A stretch of 64,000 nt of DNA from CAWHJB01 sp963698715. GTDB taxonomy: Bacteria; Chloroflexota; Anaerolineae; Anaerolineales; UBA4823. The stretch is taken from assembly GCA_963698715.1 (NCBI GenBank), contig CAVORW010000003.1, positions 372,001 to 436,000 of the forward strand, given 5' to 3'. Position 1 is the first letter of the stretch. The number at the start of each line of letters is the position of its first letter. A program made the position numbers and the translations under genes. Positions 43,956 to 53,063 of this stretch are shown one piece after another. The notes beneath the pieces were generated by a model. The model was not told the origin of the DNA. It worked only from the letters and a program-made list of their open reading frames with translations, and searched no databases.

Positions 43956-44053
43956 GGGAGTGTTGTTATTATTGTAGTGGTGTTCGGTTTGGGCGGAGTA
44001 AGCCGCATAAACCGGACACCACTACGATTGTTCTACAACCTCTGCTTGCTTTC
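43956..44053. repeat. Decayed palindromic element sharing the MITE core
   Basis: A 23-bp stem (43974-43996 with 44003-44025, three mismatches) contains GGTGTTCGGTTTG as in the MITE at 16166. GGGAG followed by TTGTAG precedes it, and TTCTACAAC follows, matching that MITE's outer ends in order. No target duplication remains. It lies just upstream of the coiled-coil gene, in the 296-bp gap 43919-44214, where nothing else is recognised. Confidence 0.55.
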
Positions 44054-44214
44054 AATTGACCTGATTATAGCATGTTGGTGAAGTGCATGGCTTCTTGAAG
44101 TCATCGGGATTCACGATAAGCCTATCACATATTGCATAGAGGACGGCAATAGAGACCACCCTGTCATCCTGGGAGTGATTAACTCAATATTTTGTAACAC
44201 CTGTACGGCCGCAA

Positions 44215-45642
44215 CTAGAATGGGCCAATCATGCTCAAGAGAGGCAGATAAGTTTGGGGAAGCAAGCCCAGCAGCAAGATGATCAGGATGCCAAGCGAGA
44301 GAAAAACAACTCGCCACCTGCCCTCGTTCACTTCCCAATGATCTTCGTCTGTACCCATACTCAGGACTGCCAGAGAGCGGATCGCCCCCGCCATCAAGCC
44401 GGTTATGCCTACCAACCCAGCCAGGGCGGTGGGCAACGATTGGGTCGCCAAAGAGCTCCAAAGGGCAAATTGAACCGGAAATCCAGCCAAAAGCGGCAGG
44501 CCAGCAAAAGAGAAATGGGCCAGGATCAGTGCGGCTGAAGCGATGGGGAGTTTGCGGGCCAGTCCTTGCACGGACCGAAAATTCTGTCCAGATGAATGGT
44601 TGCGAAGAGTGGAAAGCGCCAGCGCCCAAACGGTCAGGCCTATCGCCCTGGCAGGAAATAGGGCAAAGAACAACCCGGATGTATGCAGCGTTTCTGAGCC
44701 AATAGCAGGGATCTGACCAGTCGGTCTGCCAGCCCCCAGGCTGATTGCCAGCAAAGATAAACCGATATCTACCATGACAGCATAACCCATCATCCGGCCC
44801 AGGTTAAGTTGGAAAGCGGCCCATATCCCTCCCGTAAAAACCATCAGCAGGCCGAGAATCCGCAGGCTTAAACTCATCAGGGGGGTGGATTGCAACCATG
44901 GATAGCGCTCCAAAAAACTCAATCCAAAGATAGAAATGATTCCTGGGAGGATAAAGAAGATAAAAGCTGCCGCGTAAGGGTGGGATTCCTCCGCGATCAT
45001 GGGGATCCAGGTATGGAAAGGGAAGATACCAATCAAGAAGGCAAAACCTAGCAATAGCGGCACAATGGCTCTCACTATGGCAGTTGGGTCCCCAGGACTA
45101 GCTTCGACTCCTACAAACAGCCAACCTGTGAACAGGATGAAAGGCATCCCCAGTGTCAGGAATGTAAGGTAACGTAAGACGCCACGCCCGATCCGCTCAC
45201 CCGGCGGGGAAAGCAGGGGCACACTCACCAATACCGCCAGTTCGATCAGCAAAGCGGCGTAGAGGAACGGCTCAACCGCCAGCGATGCTGTCAATAGCCC
45301 GCTGATCGCCAGCCCGATTGGGGTAAACATTCGATTCACCGCGGCAATCTTGGCTCCGCCAAACCAGAGGGCGGATCCTAGATAGATCAGGATCAAAATG
45401 GGCCGGTCGGTGTTGGTCAGTAAGAAGGCTCTTCCCAGAACATTGACTGACTCACGAACGGTAAAGCTGGGGATGCCAACGGTCTCTATCACCTCACCGA
45501 TAGGCAGCTGCCAGGCAAACACCGCCAGCAGTAGCGCCGCGATGACGCCGGTCAGGACGACAACCCGTTCCCAGCGCCGTACAAGGAAAAGGATACCACC
45601 CACAAGCCCCGGTAAGAAAATCCAAATGAGCGGGGCGCTCAT
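44215..45642 (-). CDS. Proton-antiporter-like membrane subunit (NuoM/NuoN-like)
   Basis: This is a 475-residue protein with about 13-14 membrane segments. Motifs of the complex I / Mrp antiporter family are present, notably FLIGIFPFHTWIPMIAEESHPYAAAF and FSFAGLPLLAGFP. Such subunits carry protons or sodium across the membrane. It overlaps the upstream 232-residue gene by 4 bp. It is the last gene of a four-gene group on the minus strand, with no peripheral NADH or quinone-site subunits nearby. Confidence 0.82.
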   Translation of the reverse strand: MSAPLIWIFLPGLVGGILFLVRRWERVVVLTGVIAALLLAVFAWQLPIGEVIETVGIPSFTVRESVNVLGRAFLLTNTDRPILILIYLGSALWFGGAKIAAVNRMFTPIGLAISGLLTASLAVEPFLYAALLIELAVLVSVPLLSPPGERIGRGVLRYLTFLTLGMPFILFTGWLFVGVEASPGDPTAIVRAIVPLLLGFAFLIGIFPFHTWIPMIAEESHPYAAAFIFFILPGIISIFGLSFLERYPWLQSTPLMSLSLRILGLLMVFTGGIWAAFQLNLGRMMGYAVMVDIGLSLLAISLGAGRPTGQIPAIGSETLHTSGLFFALFPARAIGLTVWALALSTLRNHSSGQNFRSVQGLARKLPIASAALILAHFSFAGLPLLAGFPVQFALWSSLATQSLPTALAGLVGITGLMAGAIRSLAVLSMGTDEDHWEVNEGRWRVVFLSLGILIILLLGLLPQTYLPLLSMIGPF

Positions 45643-46337
45643 TCGTCTTTCTCCATATGGGGTCCGACCAGCAGATAGGCTCCAACCAGAGCCAACCCCA
45701 GGTTGATCATCGACAGCAAGCCTGCGACCAGGGTGGAAGTTTCCACTGCAGCATAGAATATCTCGAAACCAGCGGCTGCCGTCAAGAGACCCAAGATTGT
45801 TTGCAGCGCAGCTGGAGCAAACCCAAGCTGCAGCAGACCCATCCCGATCAGCAGCAAACCGCCTAAAGCTTGCTCAACCGTCAGGCCTGAGATCCATTCC
45901 GTTGCTGCAGGAGCCACCGAAAACACAGCCAGGCCAACCGTAGTAGCTGCAAATAACCGAAACAGACGTCCAGACAGACGGCTGCCTGGAAGGACGCCTG
46001 CCAGGATCCAGCCGAACAATCGAAAGCGAAAGCGTTGATCGCGACCTGGACGGGTCACCGGGTCTAATTTGGAAGGGCTCATTTCCGGGCTGGCGGCTGC
46101 GATTTCAGGCGGCAGTCCGCTGATTGACATTCCCAGCACAGCTCCTGCAATCCAGCCCGTGACCAGTTTTGTTACAGACATTGCCAGCGGCCAGGCAACG
46201 GCAACCAGGACGAATACCCCGATGTATTGCAGTGCCAAGACAGCAATACTCAAGCGCCAATCTGGTGAAGTTAATATGATCAGCGTGGTAACTGCCAGTA
46301 TTAGCACCGCCAGGGGGGCCAATGAATCAACATTCAT
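45639..46337 (-). CDS. Small membrane subunit (NuoK/MrpC-like C-terminal half)
   Basis: The 232-residue protein has membrane segments at the N-terminal third, then a polar linker (about 80-125) rich in Arg and Pro, and a C-terminal three-span region. That last part, LLIGMGLLQLGFAPAALQTILGLL onward to NLGLALVGAYLL, resembles NuoK, HyfE or MrpC small subunits. The first part is not recognised and may be a NuoJ-like remnant. Position between two large antiporter-like genes supports a joint complex. The start at 46337 is 3 bp after the previous stop. Confidence 0.7.
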   Translation of the reverse strand: MNVDSLAPLAVLILAVTTLIILTSPDWRLSIAVLALQYIGVFVLVAVAWPLAMSVTKLVTGWIAGAVLGMSISGLPPEIAAASPEMSPSKLDPVTRPGRDQRFRFRLFGWILAGVLPGSRLSGRLFRLFAATTVGLAVFSVAPAATEWISGLTVEQALGGLLLIGMGLLQLGFAPAALQTILGLLTAAAGFEIFYAAVETSTLVAGLLSMINLGLALVGAYLLVGPHMEKDE

Positions 46338-46340
46338 TTG

Positions 46341-47933
46341 TTAGCCCCCCAGTTGTTGCTGCGCAAGTAGGGAAAGCAGGATCACTAGCAATAATAAGGT
46401 CCACAATATGCCGCCGGCTCCTTCCAGGATGAGGTTAATAAACGCCACAAGGCGGGCTCCCAGGTGATAGATCTGCCAGGCAAAGCGGTACAACCAGTGC
46501 AGAGAAAGAGTCCGGCGAATCGTCTGTGTCAGCCTGACCGGCATCCGAACCCCCCGGCGGTAGAGCAAGCCGAAGCCTGCGATGGTCACAACAATCAAGA
46601 AACCAGACCAGGAATTCCCCAGGTCGGGCTGCTCGAGACCGGGTTGCCGCAACTCCCAGACGGTATATAGGATATGGGTTAGGGGTAAAACTATCAGGCC
46701 CCAGGGATAGATCACCCACACCCAACGCTCCACCCCAGCCAACCTATCACCTGGGCGCACCAGATGGCGTATATATCCCGCTGCGAACATGGTCTGAGCG
46801 ATCAGAAATAGTACAAGCAGAATATTGAACGGAGATCGATAGAGACCAGCTGATTGCCAGGATGGCAGGTATGGCAGTCCGAGTATCCCCAATAACCCTA
46901 ACCCGACGACCGGGTAAAGCAGGCGGTGGCGTGCCGATAGCAAGAAAATCAAGCTTCCGCTTAGCAGGGCCGTAATCCCCCACCCCAGAGTGGCAGCAGG
47001 TTGTGAGCGGACAGCCGAGGCAAGTGCCAGGGAGGCAATGCCCAGGATCCAAAAAGGCCGGCCTTCCAGTTCATCGGCAGCTGTTAACCAGGATATCCCG
47101 CCATACAACCCTGCCAGGCCCGCCAGAGCAAGCAGGTATGGGGCAAAGGCCGGCTCTACTTCGGCTGCTGCCGTTCGGGCAAGCAGCATCAGGCTGGTCG
47201 TTGCTGGAATGAGATTTAATAGCGTTCCCAGGCCGCGACGTAGTGGTAGATTCTCAAAAAAAGGCAGATGTAGGGGCAGTACACCCAGGCGCAATCCTGC
47301 AGCCAGAATGAGATATAGGCTGGATACCGGTGTAATCGTATCGAACGACAAGGGCAGGCCGCTTGCACTGGAGGATATGATTGCAATCAGTACAAATAAG
47401 ATTCCGGCAATCCGAGTTGCGTAGGCGATGATAATCTGTTCTCGGATCGAGCTTTTGTATGTTTTGCTGAGCAAAATCAGCACTTCTGCCAGGTCGAGAG
47501 CCGCCCAGGCCAGCATTAATGTAAGTGGGTTGCCCGCCAGCACCGCCACTAAGCCGAGAGCAGTTATTGTCAGGCTGCTGGCCCAGGCCAGCCAATCCGC
47601 TTCGGCAGCTCTGGCTACGTCGGTCAGAATCACTGCCAGCACCAGGCTTACCAGGGCCAGGGCAAACGGCCAGGATATATCATCCAGCAAAAGCCCCGGC
47701 GACGAGCGGAAATAGATTCCTGGACGCCATATTGCCAGGGTGATCTCGGCAGGAATGGTCACTCGATTGACCAGTTGAATAGGCCAGGCTATCAGGGCCC
47801 CAAGAGCCGCAATCAACCAGAAATAGCTGAATTTCGGCTGGACAACTCGGAAGATCAGAACAACCAGCGCAAAAAAGAGCATCAGAAGAATGGGCAGCGC
47901 CAATAGCAGGGGGGTTATCGCAGGTGTGATCAA
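46341..47933 (-). CDS. Proton-antiporter-like membrane subunit (NuoL/NuoM-like)
   Basis: This 530-residue protein has about 14 membrane segments. The middle has a weak antiporter core with LRLGVLPLHLPFFENLPLRRG, aligned in place to the NuoL/M helix 7-8 region, and GTLLNLIPATTSLMLL. Conserved lysines and histidines of complex I subunits are only partly kept. The likely start is TTG 47933, which overlaps the preceding stop by 4 bases (TTGA) and follows GGAGGGG. An upstream TTG at 47969 is less likely. It is the first of three antiporter-like genes. Confidence 0.75.
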   Translation of the reverse strand: MITPAITPLLLALPILLMLFFALVVLIFRVVQPKFSYFWLIAALGALIAWPIQLVNRVTIPAEITLAIWRPGIYFRSSPGLLLDDISWPFALALVSLVLAVILTDVARAAEADWLAWASSLTITALGLVAVLAGNPLTLMLAWAALDLAEVLILLSKTYKSSIREQIIIAYATRIAGILFVLIAIISSSASGLPLSFDTITPVSSLYLILAAGLRLGVLPLHLPFFENLPLRRGLGTLLNLIPATTSLMLLARTAAAEVEPAFAPYLLALAGLAGLYGGISWLTAADELEGRPFWILGIASLALASAVRSQPAATLGWGITALLSGSLIFLLSARHRLLYPVVGLGLLGILGLPYLPSWQSAGLYRSPFNILLVLFLIAQTMFAAGYIRHLVRPGDRLAGVERWVWVIYPWGLIVLPLTHILYTVWELRQPGLEQPDLGNSWSGFLIVVTIAGFGLLYRRGVRMPVRLTQTIRRTLSLHWLYRFAWQIYHLGARLVAFINLILEGAGGILWTLLLLVILLSLLAQQQLGG

Positions 47934-49378
47934 GGCAATCTCTTCCCCTCCACCAACCAGGTGTAACAACAGGTCTGGTGGCCAAACCGAGGCGTGAGGT
48001 CGGCAATGTTTATTCCATCTAACGGCACAAAGATCAGAGAGCCGTCCGAACCCACCACCAGAGCGCCATCACCATCTGGTGTCCAGATGATTTTGACCGC
48101 ATGCGCAGGCAGATCAGCAATTTTGTCTAAGATGCCGTATTTTATATCAAATCTGAACAATCCGCTGGGGCCATCCAGTTCTGCTGAGTTCCAGGCGATT
48201 GACAGAGTCCGATCATTCACCTGGCAGGGTGAAGTGGGTAAATCTTTCCATTGATTGGTACTGTTGAAACCATCCAAACTATCGCTCGGGATTTCCCAGC
48301 GAAAGTCCAGCCCCATTAAGTTGTCCCGGGTAGGCAGGATCTGCCAGCTCTCAATGGCGACAGACTGGTTTCCTTGGTTGGCCAGATGGTGGATGACCAG
48401 CAGGTTGCCATTCTTGAGCCAGAGCGCACGAGCTGCAGGCTCGTCCGTCTGGTAAGATGCCGGAATTTCTGCTAAACGTCTCAGGCGAGAGTCAATGATC
48501 GCCAGCCAGGAAACATATGATCCCACTGGCTGAATGCGCGTCAGGATATACCGGCCAAAAGGCGACCATTCCAGGCCATGGTACTGCACCTGTTTGCGGA
48601 TGAGCTCGCCCTTGGGGTCCGCCAGTTCTAGCTGATTGTCGATTACCTGGGCCGGTAATGGGTTTGTATAACTGGCCTGCCAGATTCCTTGGGCATCATC
48701 CCAAATCACCACCTGGCTGTCCGCCGACCAGGCAAGATCGTTGCAGTCTCCAATCCGGCTGCTGCGGCAATCGCTTATTTTCAATCCCCCGGCATGCGAC
48801 CCATCACTGGGAATCAAATATAGCTGCTGCAGTTCATTCATAAAAGCGACCCAATGCCCATCCGGCGAGATTTTAAAAGCTGTCAGGCGGGGAACGGTGT
48901 CCAAGAGCGTAACAAAGTCGCCATTAATGGTATCTAGAATGGTTAAATCAAAGCTCTCAACTGCATTGGCAGCTATGCCGGTCTTGCGAAGCACCGCTAT
49001 TCTTGAGCCATCCCGGCTGGCCGAATAGTCGATCACATCGATTACAGCCGGCTGGACGCTGTTTTGAGTATGCGACCAGCGCATCAGGCGTCCGCCAGAA
49101 AGAAAGAGCAGGTCATAAGGCAAGGCTATCTTCTGGGAAGGAATCTGGGCTGGGGTTTGGGTCAGGATTGAGGCAGGGATGGTTGGGTTCTTCAGAATTG
49201 GAGCAGGCGTCGCAGTTAATGGGACAGTTGGGGTTTGGCTAGGGCTGGGAGCTATGGTTGCAGCCTCAACAGTTCCCGGTAATTCGCCCTGTGGAACCGC
49301 CTGACAGGCTGCCAGCAGCATGACAATCAAGGAGATCGTCACGCTGTCTGTGAATAGAATCCGCCAGATTGCACCCAT
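47930..49378 (-). CDS. Lipoprotein with TolB/WD40-like beta-propeller
   Basis: This 482-residue protein is secreted and lipid-anchored. The signal segment ends in the lipobox MLLAAC. It is followed by a Pro/Thr linker (SPSQTPTVPLTATPAP). The remainder shows repeated propeller blades with SRDGSRIAVLR, SPDGHWVAFMN, SADSQVVIWDD, SPFGRYILTR and TPDGDGALVVGSDG. The stop codon overlaps the start of the antiporter-like gene (TTGA), so the two are co-translated. It may be an extracytoplasmic part of that complex, inferred from context. The start ATG 49378 has no clear ribosome site. Confidence 0.8.
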   Translation of the reverse strand: MGAIWRILFTDSVTISLIVMLLAACQAVPQGELPGTVEAATIAPSPSQTPTVPLTATPAPILKNPTIPASILTQTPAQIPSQKIALPYDLLFLSGGRLMRWSHTQNSVQPAVIDVIDYSASRDGSRIAVLRKTGIAANAVESFDLTILDTINGDFVTLLDTVPRLTAFKISPDGHWVAFMNELQQLYLIPSDGSHAGGLKISDCRSSRIGDCNDLAWSADSQVVIWDDAQGIWQASYTNPLPAQVIDNQLELADPKGELIRKQVQYHGLEWSPFGRYILTRIQPVGSYVSWLAIIDSRLRRLAEIPASYQTDEPAARALWLKNGNLLVIHHLANQGNQSVAIESWQILPTRDNLMGLDFRWEIPSDSLDGFNSTNQWKDLPTSPCQVNDRTLSIAWNSAELDGPSGLFRFDIKYGILDKIADLPAHAVKIIWTPDGDGALVVGSDGSLIFVPLDGINIADLTPRFGHQTCCYTWLVEGKRLP

Positions 49379-49418
49379 TAGAGAATAATGCCTGGTGGCC
49401 AGCCAACCAGCCACAGGT

Positions 49419-50837
49419 CTAGATGACTTGCACGCCCGGCTCACGTCGGATAAAGCGTCCCTGCCCCGCTTTGCCCAACCATTGACCTTCGTCCACGATC
49501 AACCGCCCTCGAGAGAAAACCTTCTGTGGGTAGCCCACGAGCTCCCAACCTTCGAACAGATTGTAATCTGTTCGATGTTGAGCAATCTCCACACCGTATG
49601 TGATGCGTTTCTCCGGGTCCCAGATGACAACATCTGCATCGGCTCCCGGTAGCAGCGTGCCTTTGCGAGGGTACAGCCCGAATATCTTGGCCGGGTTGGT
49701 ACAATTCAGCTCTACAAACCGATTCGCGCTTATCCTGCCTGATCCAACCCCATAAGTCCAAAGGATCGGCAGGCGGTCTCCAACCGCCGGCAGCCCGTTG
49801 GGAATTTTGGAGAAATCCTCCTTGCCCAGTTCCTTGCCCGGAATCGCGATTTCCTGGCCTTCAAATAGGATTGGGCGTGAACCATCGAAAAAGAATGGGC
49901 AGTGATCCGTGCCAATGGTTTGAATCGTGCCGTCTGCCAGGGCCTCCCACAAGCGCTCGTTATCAGCCGCCGTCCGCATCGGCGGCGAGCAGATCCATTT
50001 AGCACCATCTTCTCGCTGTAAATTTTCTTCACTGAAAAACAAATATTGAGGGCAAGTTTCGCCCATGATGGGCAGTCCTTGCTGACGGGCGTACTCCAGC
50101 TGGTCGGCTTCGCCTCCGGCATTCATATGCACAATATATAACGGGGCATGAGCCTGCGCGGCCAGAGCGGAGCCGCGCAGGCTGGCCTCAATCGCTCCCC
50201 AGGCAGGCCGGGTCCGCGCGTGCCAGATGGGTTCGGTATGGCCCTCAGCCAGAGCTTCCGAGACTAAGAGATCAATGACATCCCCATTTTCGGCATGCAG
50301 CATCGTCAGCAGGTCATTTTGGCCCGCTATCCGCATCACCTGAAATATTTCACCATCCTGTAATCGCAAACGCCCATTATAGGCGCTAAAAACTTTCAAG
50401 CTGGTGATACCCCAGCGGGGAAGCAGAGGAATCTCTGCGGCGATCGCCTCATCCAGGCGGGTAATATTCATGTGAAAACTAAAATCGATACATGCCTTGG
50501 GGTCAGCTTTTACCCGCCAGGCTTCGATCGACGACTCCAAGGTTGGCTCGTCCAGAGAAACAAAATCGATCACCGTGGTCGTGCCGCCAAACGCGGCGGC
50601 TTTGTGTCCGGTGTAATGGTCATCACTGGAAACAGTTCCAAACATTGGTAAATCGAAATGCGTGTGGGGATCAACCCCGCCTGGCAGGACAAACATCCCG
50701 TCTGCATCCACAATTTCAGCGTCAGTAGGATCGATATGACTGCCAATGAGAGCGATTTTTTCGCCCTCAATGAGAATGTCGGCTTTAAAAGTATCGGCGG
50801 CAGTAATGATTGTGCCGGATTGGATTATTTTACGCAT
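49419..50837 (-). CDS. Dihydropyrimidinase / hydantoinase
   Basis: This 472-residue metal enzyme opens dihydropyrimidine or hydantoin rings. Metal-site residues are H58 and H60 in GVDPHTHFD, the carboxylated lysine K148 in ITSLKVFSAY, histidines in MLHAENGD and IVHMNAGG, and the aspartate in IGTDHCPFFF. The C-terminal strand GADADVVIWDPEK completes the composite domain. I start at ATG 50837 because AGGAAGG precedes it. The longer frame to 50909 lacks support. A nucleoside-type ABC transporter lies at the right edge, but not in the same operon. Confidence 0.94.
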   Translation of the reverse strand: MRKIIQSGTIITAADTFKADILIEGEKIALIGSHIDPTDAEIVDADGMFVLPGGVDPHTHFDLPMFGTVSSDDHYTGHKAAAFGGTTTVIDFVSLDEPTLESSIEAWRVKADPKACIDFSFHMNITRLDEAIAAEIPLLPRWGITSLKVFSAYNGRLRLQDGEIFQVMRIAGQNDLLTMLHAENGDVIDLLVSEALAEGHTEPIWHARTRPAWGAIEASLRGSALAAQAHAPLYIVHMNAGGEADQLEYARQQGLPIMGETCPQYLFFSEENLQREDGAKWICSPPMRTAADNERLWEALADGTIQTIGTDHCPFFFDGSRPILFEGQEIAIPGKELGKEDFSKIPNGLPAVGDRLPILWTYGVGSGRISANRFVELNCTNPAKIFGLYPRKGTLLPGADADVVIWDPEKRITYGVEIAQHRTDYNLFEGWELVGYPQKVFSRGRLIVDEGQWLGKAGQGRFIRREPGVQVI

Positions 50838-50873
50838 AGATTTGCCTTCCTGACAGATAATGAATTGGGCTGT

Positions 50874-50913
50874 GTAGCGGTTGGCTGGCGGAGTCCGCCT
50901 GACTGCCAACTAC
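50874..50913. terminator. Imperfect hairpin between two minus-strand genes
   Basis: GTAG..GTTGGC..GGCGG pairs with CCGCC..GCCAAC..TAC around AGT, with unpaired bases. It lies in the 155-bp gap between the dihydropyrimidinase start and the membrane protein end. It probably ends the upstream transcript. Confidence 0.4.
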
Positions 50914-50992
50914 CCAAAACTCACCTTGTGGGTGTTTTGAGAGTAGATAAATGAATATGTGTAGTGGTCACAGTAATCTTGTACTCCCGACC

Positions 50993-52114
50993 TTACCCTT
51001 TTTCGCCGAGGGGCATAAAACCGCGTCCGAAAATCTCCTGGGCTGGAGAGACGATCACAAACGCATTGGGATCCACCTTGTTGACCAGGCTTTTTAAAGT
51101 TGGAATCTCAGTCACGGTCAGGGCAATCATCAAAACGGCGTGGGACTTGCCGGTGTACATCCCAGTACCTGCTAAGGAAGTGGCGCCGCGATTCATATCT
51201 TGCAAAATATTATCGGCCACGGCCTTAGGTTGGTCTGTGACAATGAAGGTCAATAATTGCCGCCGCCGGTGACTGCGGCGGTACCAGGCCCGATTTGGCG
51301 CACCAGTTCCGGCTTCGCCACGAACGCTTGCCAGCAAATGTTCGGGGAGCCCTTCATAGCGCGGCAGTATTTCACCCGAGGCTTTCTGCAGGCCGACTGT
51401 CAGGATGCTGACCAAGATAACCAGGACAGCAAATCCAAACACGATGAACATGATCACCTCGCCAGGTATAATGCCAACAGCCGCTCGTTGAACGAATTCT
51501 GGCCAGGTGTAAACCGGATCTGGCTGCAGCCAGAGTTTGGCAACCCAGGCCAGCCCGATTGTGATGTAGATCCACAGGTAGTTGCGCCTCAGCCGGCGCC
51601 CCATTGCTTCAAGGGTTGAGATGGGAAAATGGGGATGCAGTAAAATTTCAGCCAGCGCTTCCGCCCAATCCGGTGAGGGATGGAAGGGCGGTACCAGCAT
51701 GGGCGCGAAAAAATCTGTTTCCATCAGGCGCACCCGATAACTCCATAATTCATAATACCGGTAGCGGCGGGATTCGATCGACAGGAAGAAGGTCACCAGC
51801 AGCAAATTGAGGGCAATGACCAGGTGCGGCGATTGGCTTTCTGTGAAGGCAAACGAGATTACCGCACCGGTTGTTATGACTGCCCAGTTGGTAGTTGCAT
51901 CCAACCGTTGGCGCCACACATTTGCCCTGGCGACCTCAGCCCGGAAAAAGTGAACCATAGCCGTTGTGAATTCGCTGGGCCGCAGCTTATAACCGCGGAA
52001 AGTCCAGACAGCCTGTTGATCATCGCCGGCTTGTCCCGAACCCTGGGGTTGCTCTCCGCCAGCTAGTGCTTCCACTATTTCTTCAGGCGAGAGATTGTTC
52101 GGATCGATAGGCAT
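50993..52114 (-). CDS. Membrane protein, DUF2270-like with C-terminal DUF2179-like domain
   Basis: This 373-residue protein has a soluble N-terminus, then about four membrane segments. The first region contains FRAEVARANVWRQRLDATTNWA and ESRRYRYYELWSYRVRLME, which resembles DUF2270. The last ~85 residues, NRGATSLAGTGMYTGKSHAV to IVSPAQEIFGRGF, look like the DUF2179 domain found at the end of YitT proteins, possibly a ligand sensor. I start at ATG 52114. The frame extends to 52240 but overlaps the neighbour. Function is unknown. Confidence 0.75.
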   Translation of the reverse strand: MPIDPNNLSPEEIVEALAGGEQPQGSGQAGDDQQAVWTFRGYKLRPSEFTTAMVHFFRAEVARANVWRQRLDATTNWAVITTGAVISFAFTESQSPHLVIALNLLLVTFFLSIESRRYRYYELWSYRVRLMETDFFAPMLVPPFHPSPDWAEALAEILLHPHFPISTLEAMGRRLRRNYLWIYITIGLAWVAKLWLQPDPVYTWPEFVQRAAVGIIPGEVIMFIVFGFAVLVILVSILTVGLQKASGEILPRYEGLPEHLLASVRGEAGTGAPNRAWYRRSHRRRQLLTFIVTDQPKAVADNILQDMNRGATSLAGTGMYTGKSHAVLMIALTVTEIPTLKSLVNKVDPNAFVIVSPAQEIFGRGFMPLGEKG

Positions 52115-52139
52115 AATATCGGTCTCTTTCCGGGAGAAA

Positions 52140-52751
52140 TTATCCCGTATGCGGCTTGTTTGGAGACTCTTCATTGTGAGGCCTGTAATCTGCCTCCAAT
52201 TCCTGGATACCCAGCAACAAAGAGAGCAAGCTGGGATCAAGTTCTAATTCTGGCTGTTCGGGCTCTGGCTGCCCGTATAGCTGGGCCTGGTTGGCGCGCT
52301 CCCGCAGCACCTGCCAGAGCAATTGGCGCTCATCTGATTCGATGACAAGATCTTTTATCCGTTGAGCCCGCAGGAGATATTCGCCAGTTGTATAAAAGAA
52401 AGTAACTCTGCGCCATCCATCTGCCAGAACAGGTTTGGGTAAGCGGATTAACGGGCCGAGTTGCATTTTGTAATAGGCTTGATTTGCCCGAGGGTGGTCC
52501 GGCTCGTCTTTCAGCAGTTCAGCCCGGGTTGTGAGTTCATGCCCAGTTACAGGCGCAAGCGTTTGAATACGCCATTTCTCATCGCCGAAGGCGGCAGTCT
52601 GATAAAAGGCTAAGTAATCCACTGCCACAACTTTGGGAGCAGAATTGAGAGGAATGCGGTACCAACCGAGCAGGCGGGCAATCTCGAAATCGCGCAAGTT
52701 GTTGATTACTGCGATCAGAATGAGTGAATTGGGGGCTGGCAGTTGGGACAT
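52140..52751 (-). CDS. Conserved-looking hypothetical protein
   Basis: I do not recognise this 203-residue soluble protein. The first half, LILIAVINNLRDFEIARLLG onward to DYLAFYQTAAFG, looks like a compact alpha/beta domain. The end is acidic and Pro/Glu-rich (QPEPEQPELELD). The start is chosen as ATG 52751. ATG 52787 is also possible. ATGs further up lie before a good promoter (52807-52835) and are excluded by it. It ends 25 bp before the next minus-strand gene and is probably co-transcribed with it. Confidence 0.65.
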   Translation of the reverse strand: MSQLPAPNSLILIAVINNLRDFEIARLLGWYRIPLNSAPKVVAVDYLAFYQTAAFGDEKWRIQTLAPVTGHELTTRAELLKDEPDHPRANQAYYKMQLGPLIRLPKPVLADGWRRVTFFYTTGEYLLRAQRIKDLVIESDERQLLWQVLRERANQAQLYGQPEPEQPELELDPSLLSLLLGIQELEADYRPHNEESPNKPHTG

Positions 52752-52806
52752 CGTCTTTGTTCGCACCAGGCGGCTGTGAGGATGCATGTGTTCGTTGTTT
52801 GCGGAT

Positions 52807-52835
52807 AGTCTACCACCAGACCGTCTTTCTGCCAA
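52807..52835 (-). promoter_or_regulatory. Promoter for the hypothetical gene ending at 52140
   Basis: On the minus strand TTGGCA (52835-52830), a 17-bp spacer and TAGACT (52812-52807) form a sigma-70-like promoter. Together with the plus-strand promoter at 53031 it explains the 312-bp gap 52752-53063 between divergent genes. Confidence 0.5.
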
Positions 52836-53030
52836 CATGGCTGTAATGTCACATTGACAACATTTTCGCACAACTGTTAGGTGCACGTGAATGTTGACAA
52901 TTCAATTCTACAAACCATCAGCGCATCCCGGTGCAGGATCATTGGGGATCTCCTCCAGTAATTCCTGAAGAGCTTTGGTGGACCCGGCTGTGCCGTACAG
53001 CCTGCATGGTATCATAAGGACAGTAAGAAT

Positions 53031-53059
53031 TTGGTTTTCAACCCATATTGAGATATATT
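53031..53059 (+). promoter_or_regulatory. Promoter giving a leaderless transcript
   Basis: TTGGTT (53031-53036), an exact 17-bp spacer and TATATT (53054-53059) precede the ATG at 53064 by 4 bases. Transcription would start at or within a few bases of the ATG. No ribosome site is present. Confidence 0.6.
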
Positions 53060-53063
53060 CATA

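Noticed and set aside
45657..46344. Short plus-strand frames within the antiporter-like genes
   Set aside because: They are shadows of hydrophobic minus-strand genes.
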